The notes under the pieces: model-generated | What the model saw: the letters and a program-made list of their open reading frames with translations, nothing else | Told to the model about the DNA's origin: nothing | Databases searched by the model: none | Translations under genes and position numbers: made by a program | Shown: positions 43,916 through 54,300 of the stretch, piece after piece | Position numbering within the stretch: position 1 is the stretch's first letter | How the letters are laid out: each line of letters starts with the position of its first letter | Source of the DNA: Gentiana macrophylla | Lineage: Eukaryota > Streptophyta > Magnoliopsida > Gentianales > Gentianaceae | Reading direction: 5' to 3' | DNA length: 64,000 bases | Assembly (NCBI GenBank): GCA_026214975.1 | Contig: CM047810.1 | Coordinates: forward strand, 95,062,316-95,126,315

Positions 43916-45611
43916 AAGAGAAGCTGAAAAATGGCTTACACCTTGCAGAGAAAACAACGCCATAGCCACCGCAAAGCGGGCGCCACTCGATTAGAAAAAG
44001 GGTCACCGACCACCAAAAAAAAAAAAAAAAATAAAATTCTATGTATATTATATACAATTTAAAATTTTATGTACTAATATCTACTTATCGACCGCTAAAA
44101 TTTTCAAATATTTACCCTTGACCCGTGCGGATATTAAAAATTTGTAATACGGTGTGTCGTTCTTGATCCTCGACCCGTGTCACCCAATTCCTCGCCGCGC
44201 CGCCACCGCCAAGAGCCCCAGAGCTTGAAAGGGACTATGAGAGCCAACGCCGCCCGACCACCGTAGCTCCACTGTTAACTACCACACCACATGCGCATGA
44301 TTTAACAATGACGCCGCCACCGCAAGCAGCACCAAAGCGCCAAAAGGCTCGGATCTGCCGGAAACCGCTACATGCGACCCTAAGACAAAGGGGGAAGAGA
44401 CAGAGCAGATTCAAGCAACTAAGCCACCAAAAAAGAAAAGGAACAAAATAAAATAAGGAAAGAACTAGAAAAAAAAAAGAGTAAAAGAACGGATCGGACG
44501 CCGGCAGCCTAAAGCGCCGGCGCGGGCGCGTGAAGACAAAGGGGTAGAAAGGAGGAGGTTTTAAAAAGGATGAGAGAAAATATTTTAGAGAGAGGTTGTG
44601 TATAGCCTTGATTGCTTTGATTTTTTTTTTGGAGGAGTGTTGTGATATAATAATATTTATTATTAATGAATTAAGTACTTTAATTCATCAAATTTAAATA
44701 ATAGAATTATAATTCATAGTTACAACCAAATATTCGGAAATAAATAACGATATGGAACTAAAATGTGATTATGTGATAATAGATATGGATTAAAATAATT
44801 ACGTTATTAGAAATAGTTGTAGCGGGGATTTTCCGGCGCACCTATTGGCTAGACATGAGTTAGGTCATATTGGTTGCACTGTTTGGGGGATTTCCCCTCC
44901 TCATGATGTAATTTATGCCGTTATTGCGGATTTAGCGTAATAAAATGCTTGTTTCCTAAATAATAAAAAAAATAGTTGTAGCGGAAATAATATTCTAGAA
45001 TTCATTGGCCAGGAAGAAAAAGGAAATTGTTAATAAATTAATTCCTTAACTAGATTAAGGAAAATAATACAATTGTAATCATCAATTTAGTGATAGAATT
45101 TTTATCACTAGATTTAGCTTTCTTGTTTTGAAAGTAGCATGGGGCGCCCAAATAGCATGTTAAAGGGCAAAATAATTGCCTTCTTCCATAACAAAAATAG
45201 AAGAGAAAAATCTAGGGTTTGGCTTGGGAAAAGAAAATTAGTTTTCACTCAAAATTAGAGAATATGGGTATGGTACGAATCGGGTATCAAATGTTTGGGT
45301 TGTGTTTGTTTAGTACACAAAAGAGCTCGTGCTTGTTTGTTCAATAAACGAACTAAGTTTTGTGCTTGAGCTTTATATAATCGAGCAATACATTCGTTGA
45401 CTTATTGCTCGAGATCGAGCTGAGCTCAAACAAACTCAACTCTTTTTACAACTTATGTCGATGTTATTCAACTCTCTCTTTCAAGTGTGAATTGACAAAT
45501 GTGTTGAATGTTTTCTTAGTTTTTTGAACTTGCATATGGATAATTGAGGTGATCAATAACAAGATGGATAGCAAAAAAGGTGAGGCGACACTCAACTACA
45601 TAATTGAGTTT

Positions 45612-45680
45612 TATACATACATACATACATACATACATGATTTTCAAGCGCGCGTGCGTGCACACACACACACACATGTA
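45612..45680 (+). repeat. (ATAC)n and (GT/CA)n microsatellites
   Basis: catacatacatac run at about 45613-45639 followed by gcgcgtgcgtg and (CA)n to 45676. The outer copy has a longer catac run and no gcgtgcgtg (about 51724-51787), an allele-like difference. Confidence 0.9.
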
Positions 45681-46318
45681 ATTAACCTAAACGAACGTTT
45701 GCGTGCTAGCTCGTGTTTGTATGTTTAATAGACGAACACAATAATATGTTTGAGTTTGGTTCGTTTAGGTTAACAAACAAACAAACTCGAGCTGAATTCA
45801 AATTTGTTTGCGAATGACTATGTTCCTTAATGGAGATCTACTTGTCACTATTTTTGTGTAGAGAATCCTCGGAATATTTTCAGCAAGTAGTGTGTGTTAG
45901 TGTAATGTCCAAAACCAATAGGATCGGATCTGTTATTATACATTTTGTTTATGAATCTTTATTTCCATTGTTAATAAAAACACCTTCGTATTGTATAATT
46001 GCTTATTTGATAAACCAATGTAATGTTGTGTATATATAATAACGTCTCTATAATTAATTTGTGATAGAGAAATCATAATGTTGATTGTGAATGATGAGAT
46101 ATAAATATCGCAGTAAATGGTTTAGTTCTTTAAATATCCTTAGTCACATGTATCAATAAATGAGACATTAGTAATATGGTTAGACTAACACGTACCATGT
46201 GTTTCTATCTCATGAAGACAGTGATAGATCTCATTTATCAAAGTGTGTAGACACTTGGGCAGACACGTGGACATGCATTGTCGAATGGCTATGTTAGATG
46301 ACTCGCTTACTTTATAAG

Positions 46319-46786
46319 CAAGGACGGAGCCAGGAATTATAATTGGGGTGGGCTAATTAAGCTAACCTTTAAACAAAAAAAATTAGTCTCGAATTTAACA
46401 CAAAAAAAGGCTAAGCTAACCTTCAAACATTTTTTTTTAGTCTGGAATTGAACCAAGAAAAAATGAAAAGCCTCTACAAATGGAAACACTAAAATTTTTG
46501 TGATGTCGATAGAAGCGGACTAAATAAAATGTTCAGTTTCTAGTAATTTGGTACAACGGAGAAACACAACTTGAGCGAAGATTTATCATCTATCAGCATT
46601 AATAGAGTTGGACTGAATATGATATTATCAATTTTCTGCTGGGCTGGGCTTGGCTAGGGTGGGGTGGGCTTGGCTAGAGTGGGCTGGTCTAAGCTGGTAT
46701 TTATATATATATATATATAAGCCAAAAAAATAAAAAAGCTGGGGTGGGCTTAGCCCCCCTTAGCCCCAATGATGGCTCCGTCTCTG
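46319..46786. mobile_element. hAT-type MITE present only in the inner copy
   Basis: Ends CAAGGACGGAGCC and GGCTCCGTCTCTG with long imperfect inverted repeats (ggggtgggct / agcccccc). An 8-bp target duplication TTTATAAG flanks it (46311-46318 and 46787-46794). The outer copy has a single TTTATAAG at 52421-52428, a clean empty site. 468 bp, non-coding. An AT microsatellite lies at about 46703-46720. Confidence 0.93.
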
Positions 46787-47827
46787 TTTATAAGTGTCAC
46801 ATATATGCGTCGGTTGTGTAATTATCCCCAAAATGAGTTCGTCATAATATCATGATGTTGATTGTCATGTTTTGACACTATTAAGGTTTCCCCACAACTA
46901 GAGGGCAAGCACGCGGTAGTGATTGGATGTGATACTAAAACATGTGCATCATTTATGTTGTCCATCCGGAATCACGTCTTTTGATGGTAGGAATGAATAT
47001 CTAAAACGGCTTTCTTATAAGGAATATTTTATTCTTGAAAGTATTTGCAAAGCGGAGGTATATTTTACTTCGAGAGAATATCATATTTGGATTCTAGATA
47101 CAGTTGTCGATGTATTGACATTAAAATAACGATTATATGGATATTGGTTATTCAAAAGGATTATAAATTCATAGTAACCGTTTCATAGGAAAGGCTGTAG
47201 TCAACACCATACGACTTTTCTGTATAATTTGGGGACGTGACTCATTGCTACATGATAGCTACGATCGTTAAATAAGGAATATATATTTCATATTTATGGC
47301 CAACATATTCGGAAACCTAATAGGTCACACACAAATAAATAACCTTCCGGAATTAAAATGTGATTATGGAATATTAAAATAAAGATTAATTATGCTTTCT
47401 ACAAAGAGCTATAGTGAAACAATATTCAAGTTATTATGTATCATTTATAAATATATAAGGAATATTTGTATTTTCTAAGTATATTAGAAAGTGGAAAATA
47501 ATAATTCACTGAAGGATTATTTAATCGAATAAAACCCTAATCTTTATTTTACAAGCAAAATATTTTATAGGTTTTTGCTAGGAAGGACAGATTAATAAAT
47601 AAATCAGGATGCAAGGACACTGGCAATTAATCAGGACAAAACCTATGTAAATTTCCAAAAACACCATTTCCTATATATCTATAAAATAAAAAACCAAGAA
47701 AGAGCTCTCAGTAGTAAGAATGGATTGGATTTTAGAGAGTGGTTTCTCTCACCGGCGCTAATAGCTCTTGCCACTTCCGGCCGGCAAATCCTTCTATTCT
47801 GCCTCCCGTTTCAGCTCGTTTTCTTCC

Positions 47828-48040
47828 ATGGGTAAGAAAAATCGGAGGAGCCCAAAGAGTGCTCGTTACTTTGAGGTCTATGAGGATGATATTCCGACCA
47901 AATTTGATTCCAATTTTAGGACAGCTTCTTCTCCGGCTGGGAAGATAGCTTCTTCTCCGGCTGGACTCAAAGCTCCGTTGGTGGGGATTACGGTTTCTCC
48001 TCATCACTCTTTGGAGGTTTCTGTTTCTGCTGCTATTTGA
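47828..48040 (+). pseudogene. 70-codon open frame MGKKNRR.. conserved in both block copies
   Basis: Starts ATGGGTAAGAAAAATCGG and encodes a basic then Ser/Pro-rich peptide with a short internal repeat (ASSPAGK/ASSPAGL). After the TGA the same frame continues for about 60 more codons interrupted by one TAG (PTDGSILPSIAGG..) before a TAG near 48225. The outer copy (53474-53686) has the same start and stops with a few amino-acid differences. It looks like the broken 5' end of a longer protein, perhaps a LINE or retroelement ORF. I do not recognise the family. Confidence 0.35.
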
Positions 48041-48360
48041 TTGAAGGATTTCTAGATTGAACCTACTGATGGGTCGATTTTGCCTTCTATTGCTGGTGGT
48101 ACTAGGCAGGTTACTCCGGTGATGGAAGCTTCGACTGCTCCGCCCACTGCTCCAACCGAATCCATTTTCCGGCCAAGAAGATCGGATTTGTATCACCCGA
48201 ATCAGGTTGAACGATTTGGGGGTTAGGATTTGGGGAGGAGAAAGAGGGGTGACCGCTAAGCCGCCGGAGCTGAACGATCGGATTTGAACGCCGGAGCTGG
48301 GGCCATGTGCATCGGCGAAGGCTGTATTTTTTTTTGTTGAGAAAGTTTAGGGTTTAGGGT

Positions 48361-48623
48361 TGTTACTATTAATTTTTTAACGTTACTACATTTTTTGATG
48401 TAACTTTATCTATTTTACGGGTTGTTACTACTTGTTTATTGGCCGTTACTACATTTTATGGGCTGTTACTACTTGTTTTTTGCCTGTTACTACTTGTTTA
48501 TTGGCTGTTACTACTTTTTCATTGGATAATACTACATTTTATGGGCTGTTATTACTTGTTTCTTGGCTGTTTACTACTTGTTTTTTGGTTGTTACTACAC
48601 TTTATCTAACGTTACTACGTGTT
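48361..48623 (+). repeat. About 12 degenerate copies of ctgttactacttgttt-ttgg
   Basis: Tandem words gttactact/ttgtttattgg of 20-25 bp with T-rich spacers. Homologous array at 54008-54297 in the outer copy differs in unit number and sequence, so it has been evolving since the copies separated. Confidence 0.85.
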
Positions 48624-49760
48624 TAATGTGTAAAAGGGTATTTTTGTCCAATTATTATGAATTTGTCCTTTCTAATGACATAACATGTAGTAACGTCCTT
48701 CTATCCCCATTTATGATTTTTTTTGTCCTTCTGGCCCCTCCTCCCAATATTTTATTTCTCCTTACTCCAAGCAAGGAGTCTTGCTTCCTCTTGTCATTAT
48801 AAGATGGAGATCAATCTCTTCTCCCGTAACAAATAGTAAAGGTTTTTTTGATAGTTTTGTTAGAAAGGAAAAAATGTGGTCTAACTGCCGTACTACCGGA
48901 GTTGCAATCCTTAAGAGAATTCAGATGGTTGTTCGTGTAGATCACACTTAGAGGTCGGATGTGTGGACGACTCTTACTTCAAATAAATAACTGATTGAAT
49001 ATTCTACAACTTGGGTAAGAGATATTCTCACTATTATGTGTTCTTATTGTTCATCTAAGTCGGCCAGGGCAAAAACAAAATCAAAATTTGAATTTTGCTG
49101 CGTAACCTCATTGATTTCCTAACAATGGTATCAAAATCACTCCCTTGAACAATTAGAATACGATATTGTTTATTTTAAGTTTTGAACCAAATAGTTTGGC
49201 TAAAGTGGTAAGTGACTTGAGAATGCATACGAAGGTCACCGGTTTGATTCTCCACAGAGACGACATGTTGAAATAGCTCATAGCCAGGCCTTACTTATGT
49301 GTAGGAGTATAACTCATAGCGCATGCGATGAGCCAAGATCTACGATTAAGGGGGCGTAAATTGCAGTCAAATGCACGGGCGAACGCTTTCGGCAAATGTA
49401 AGATTTTTATCAACGGACCCAATTCTAAATAAAATATCATGGAGAAAGTGTTTCAAAAAAACATCGTAGAGATATAACTATGAACATTAATCCAGAATAA
49501 CCACTCATGTTGACTAACCATACTAAGGAACAAAATAAGTTAGCCATATCTCTATAAGAACGTAACAAATTTAGACATAATATGATTTATGAATGTAGTA
49601 ATTAAGAATTGTAAAATGCGAATGAATATTATGGATGATATAGGTAGATGTAAGATTTTTATCAACGGACCTAGTTCTAAATATAATATCACGGAGAAAG
49701 TGTTTCAAAAAAACCTCATAGAGATATAAATATATATGAACATTAATCCAGAAGAATCAC

Positions 49761-50284
49761 TGACGATGCTAAATAACGCACCTCCAGTGAATTGAGGCCA
49801 CGTGTAATCTAAGGATGAGCTGTAAGAGATCGAGATGGATAAAAGATGATGTTTTTGATGTATTATGGCTGAGTCCAAGAATGTGTCTTGGATTGCCTAC
49901 GTATCCTGTGTGAAAGTCCAGAATCAAGCCTCTACGTAGTTCCCGGAGCTATGTATTTATAGGCACATGTCCTTCTTCCGCCTTACTAGAACTAAGGCTG
50001 CGGCCGGAGTTATTGTCATAAATACCCTTAAATGGGCCTTGCCCCCTTTTCCAAGTAACCTGTGGAATGTGGACCCAGGAGCACTGGCTAAGGTATCCGA
50101 GATCGACTCGACGTCGGCCGACATGGGCGCTCGAGTCCAGACACTTGGTGAATCCCACTCGAGCCGTGGCCTTCACTGGTACGTCTAGTATCGACCCGAT
50201 GTCGATAGCCGGCCCAGACTTAATCAAATACCAGCTGGACCAATCAGATAATTCCACGTGGAGGTGTGTATTCTCGTATCATCA
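49761..50284 (-). mobile_element. Solo LTR of a Tat-type Ty3/gypsy element, present only in the inner copy
   Basis: On the minus strand it begins TGATGATACGAG and ends AGCATCGTCA. TATA-like cctataaata lies near 49960 and the motif gatacgtaggcaa near 49893-49905. A 5-bp target duplication ATCAC flanks it (49756-49760 and 50285-50289). The outer copy lacks it at about 55430-55437 (gaaccaccatgttgac). The start and the acgtaggcaa motif match the Tat 3' LTR at 6488-7147, but overall the sequence differs, so it is another family of the same lineage. Solo structure implies LTR-LTR recombination. Confidence 0.9.
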
Positions 50285-50574
50285 ATCACCAATGTTGACT
50301 AACCATATTAAGGAACAAAAAAAGTTAGTCATATATTTATAAGAACGTAACAAATTTAGACATAATATGATGTATGAATATAGTAATTAAGAATTGTAAA
50401 ATGAGAATGAATATTTAGAGATGATATGAGTGAGATTATAAATATGATTCTTTTTTTTATATGAAATGAGTTAATAAGAGATATCATTCATCAAAAAAAA
50501 AAAGAAAAAAAAAGAAGAAGATATCATGTTCCAAATTCATAAGTAGTAAACAAAAACTAAAAAATATGTTGTGG

Positions 50575-50641
50575 CAAAGAATCGAACCTAAGACGTATAA
50601 CTGAAAAGACATTGCTTTAACAATTAAGCTAAATTAAAGGT
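50575..50641 (-). other. tRNA-like A/B-box relic
   Basis: On the minus strand tttagcttaattgttaaag resembles an A box and aggttcgattctttgcc a B box, about 40 nt apart. The outer copy has it at about 55680-55750. No anticodon arm or acceptor pairing was established, so it is a SINE-type relic and not a tRNA gene. Confidence 0.4.
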
Positions 50642-51254
50642 TTAATAACTAAGCGGCAATGAGAGCCGAGATATGCGTGGAGAAGACGATATTATGCAAT
50701 GGAGGTTCACCTTTCGTGAGATCATGATGGGCGCTTGGTATTGGCGGAATCAGAGAGTGCATCATACAGAAGAACAACGCCCCCAGTGGAAGTGTTCATT
50801 CCTCAGGCAGTTTGTAGGGCTAGGGAATTGAGAATAGCTTGGAAGAATTAAGAGTTAGTATAGTTACATCGTGTTTTTGTGAGTTATATAGGTGTGAACA
50901 TGTGTTTTCGAGGTGTGTGTTGTACATATTTTTTGCATAATGTTTAATGAAGATCCGGTTTTACCAAAAAAAAAACTAAGTGACAAAGAGACTACATATA
51001 TAAGTTTCTGAAATATTAAGAATTGTCAAGGTATATTAGTCAATTTCAAAAATTTAGAAAGCGAGTGCCTCTAGCCCTCTGTAGTCCGCCCACCAATCGA
51101 GTAGCACAGCCCGGACTGAGCCCTAGATTAGTCGGACAGTGGTCCCGGATACCGGGGGATTTAAGAAAAAAAAACCTTAAACTTTATTGTTTCCGATTTT
51201 TGATTCAATCCAGTTTTAAATCGAAATCATAATCTGCACATGATCTGATCGAAA

Positions 51255-51317
51255 GTTATACGCGCCGAACGTTTCTCTTCCGGATAAGGTCTCGGAATCC
51301 GGGAGCGGGGCGTTACA
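51255..51317 (+). repeat. Last 63 bp of the 3' LTR of the long-LTR element
   Basis: gttatacgcgccgaacg to ggggcgttaca matches the end of the LTR at 40880-40942 with a small indel and two substitutions. Followed by AAAAA, the target duplication, then tctaggg, the continuation of the outer block copy. The remaining 2.3 kb of this LTR are absent. Confidence 0.9.
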
Positions 51318-54300
51318 AAAAATCTAGGGTTTGGCTTGAGAAAAGAAAATTAGTTTTCACTCAAAATTAGAGAATATGGGTATGGTACGAACCGGGTATC
51401 AAATGTTTGGGTTGTGTTTGCTTAGTACACAAAAGAGCTCGTGCTTGTTTGTTCAATAAACGAACTAAGTTTTGTGTTTGAGCTTTATATATTCGAGCAA
51501 TACATTCGTTGACTTATTGCTCGAGATCGAGCCGAGCTCAAACAAACTCAACTCTTTTTACAACTTATGTCGATGTTATTCAACTCTCTCTTTCAAGTGT
51601 GAATTGGCAAATGGGTTGAATGTTTTCTTAGTTTTTTGAACTTGCATATAGATAATTGAGGTGATGAATAACAAGATGGATAGCAAAAAAGGTGGGGCGA
51701 CACTCAACTACATAATTGAGTTTTATACATACATACATACATACATACATACATACATGATTTTCAGGCGCACACACACACACACATGTAATTAACCTAA
51801 ACGAACGTTTGCTTGCTAGCTCGTGTTTGTATGTTTAATAGACGAACACAATAATATGTTTGAGTTTGGTTCGTTTAGGTTAACAAACAAACAAACACGA
51901 GCTGAATTCAAATTTGTTTGCGAATGACTATGTTCCTTAATGGAGATCTACTTGTCACTATTTTTGTGTGGAGAATCCTCGGAATATTTTCAGCAAGTAG
52001 TGCGTGTTAGTGTAATGTCCAAAACCAATAGGATCGGGTCTGTTATTATACATTTTGTTTATGTATCTTTATTTCCATTGTTAATACAAAACACCTTTGT
52101 ATTGTATAATTGCTTATTTGATAAACCAATGTAATGTTGTGTATATATAATAACGTCTCTATAATTAATTTATGATAGAGAAATCATAATGTTGATTGTG
52201 GATGATGAGATATAAATATCGCAGTAAATGGTTTAGTTCTTAAATATCCTTAGTCACATGTATCAATAAATGAGACATTAGTAATATGGTTAGACTAACA
52301 CGTACCATGTGTTTCTATCTCATGAAGACAGTGATAGATCTCATTTATCAAAGTGTGTAGACACTTGGGCAGACACGTGGACATGCATTGTGGAATGGCT
52401 ATGTTAGATGACTCGCTTACTTTATAAGTGTCACATATATGCGTCGGTTGAGTAATTATCCCCAAAATGAGTTCGTCATAATATCATGATGTTGATTGTC
52501 ATGTTTTGACACTATTAAGGTTTCCCCACAACTAGAGGGCAAGCACACGGTAGTGATTGGATGTGATACTAAAACATGTGCATGATTTATGTTGTCCATC
52601 CGGAATCACGTCTTTTGATGGTAGGAATGAATATCTGAAACGACTTTCTTATAAGGAATATTTTATTATTGATAGTATTTGCAAAGCGAAGGTAAGTTTT
52701 ACTTCGAGAGAATATCATATTTGGATTCTAGATATAGTTGTCGATGTATTGACATTAAAATAACGATTATATGGATATTGGTTATTCAAAAGGATTATAA
52801 CTTCATAGTAACCGTTTCGTAGGAAAGGCTGTAGTCAACACCATACGACTTTTCTGTATAATTTGGGGACGTGACTCATTGCTACATGATAGCTACGATC
52901 GTTAAATAAGGAATTATATATTTCATATTTATGGCCAACATATTCGGAAACCTAATAGGTCACACACAAATAAATAACCTTCCGGAATTAAAATGTGATT
53001 ATGGAATATTCAAATAAAGATTAATTATGCTTTCTACAATGAGCTATAGTGAAATAATATTCAAGTTATTATGTATCATTTATAAATATATAAGGAATAT
53101 TTGTATTTTCTAAGTATATTAGAAAGTGGAAAATAATAATTCACTGAAGGATTATTTAATCGAATAAAACCCTAATCTTTATTTTACAAGCAAAATATTT
53201 TATAGGTTTTTGCCAGGAAGGACAAATTAATAGATAAATCAGGATGCAAGGACACTGACAATTAATCAGGACAAAACCTATGTAAATTTCAAAAAACACC
53301 ATTTTCCTATATATCTATAAAATAAAAAACCAAGAAAGAGCTCTCAGTAGTAAGAATGGATTGGATTTTAGAGAGTGGTTTCTCTCACCGGCGCTAATAG
53401 CTCTTGCCACTTCCGGCCGGCAAATCCTTCTATCCTGCCTCCCGTTTCAGCTCGTTTCAGCTCATTTTCTTCCATGGGTAAGAAAAATCGGAGGGGCCCA
53501 AAGAGTGCTCGTTACTTTGAGGTCTATGAGGATGATTTTCCGACCAAATTTGATTCCAATTTTAGGACAGCTTCTTCTCCGGCTGGGAAGATAGCTTCTT
53601 CTCCGGCTGGACTCAAAGCTCCGTTGGTAGGGATTACGGTTTCTCCTCATCACTCTTTGGAGGTTTCTGTTTCTGCTGCTATTTGATTGAAGGATTGCTA
53701 GATTGAACCTACTGATGGGCCGATTTTGCCTTCTATTGCTGGTGGTAATAGGCAGGTTACTCCGGTGATGGAAGCTTCGACTGCTCCACCCACTGCTCCA
53801 ATCGAATCCATTTTCCGGCCAAGAAGATCGGATTTGTATCACCCGAATCAGGTTGAACGATTTGGGGGTTAGGATTTGGGGAGGAGAAATAGGGGTGACG
53901 GCTAAGCCGCCAGAGCTGAACAATCGGATTTGAACGCCGGAGCTGGGGCCATGTGCACCGGCGAAGGCTGTATTTTTTTTTTTGTTGAGAAAGTTTAGGG
54001 TTTAGGGTTGTTACTATTAATTTTTTAACGTTACTACATTTTTTGATGTAACTTTATCTATTTTACGGGTTGTTACTACTTGTTTATTGGCCGTTACTAC
54101 ATTTTATAATTTCATTACTACTTGTTTTTTGCTCTTACTACTTGTTTATTGGGTGTTACTACTTGTTTATTGGTCATTCTCTTGCTTTTTCATTGGATGA
54201 TACTATATTTTATAATTTTTATTATTACTTGTTTCTTGGTTATTACTACTTGTTTTTTTTTGGTTTATTATTACACTTTATCTAACGTTACTACGTGTTT

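Larger units (their letters stand above)
45895..49124 (+). repeat. Candidate long LTR with adjacent primer-binding-like site (inner copy)
   Basis: Begins tgttagtgtaatg and ends gatttcctaaca, giving TGTTAG/CTAACA termini. It is followed at once by aTGGTATCAAAATCAC, similar to a methionine-tRNA primer site. TATA-like ctatatatctataaaa lies near 47671. No second LTR of the same element is in the window apart from the duplicated copy, so this stays a candidate. Length 3230 bp, or about 2750 bp without the MITE. Confidence 0.4.
43916..51254. repeat. Duplicated block, inner uninterrupted copy
   Basis: Aligns to 37236-38557 (left part, junction at 45210) and 51318-56370 (right part), mostly with close identity. 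It lacks the long-LTR insertion (empty site aagagaaaaa|tctaggg at 45201-45217). It carries two insertions absent from the outer copy: a hAT MITE (46319-46786) and a solo LTR (49761-50284). It starts abruptly inside the long-LTR element and ends abruptly at gatcgaaa, joined to the last 63 bp of that element's 3' LTR. Confidence 0.88.

Noticed and set aside
47732..48196. 154-codon minus-strand Arg/Ser-rich frame
   Set aside because: It is the reverse of the plus-strand 70-codon frame; Arg/Ser richness comes from the opposite-strand composition.
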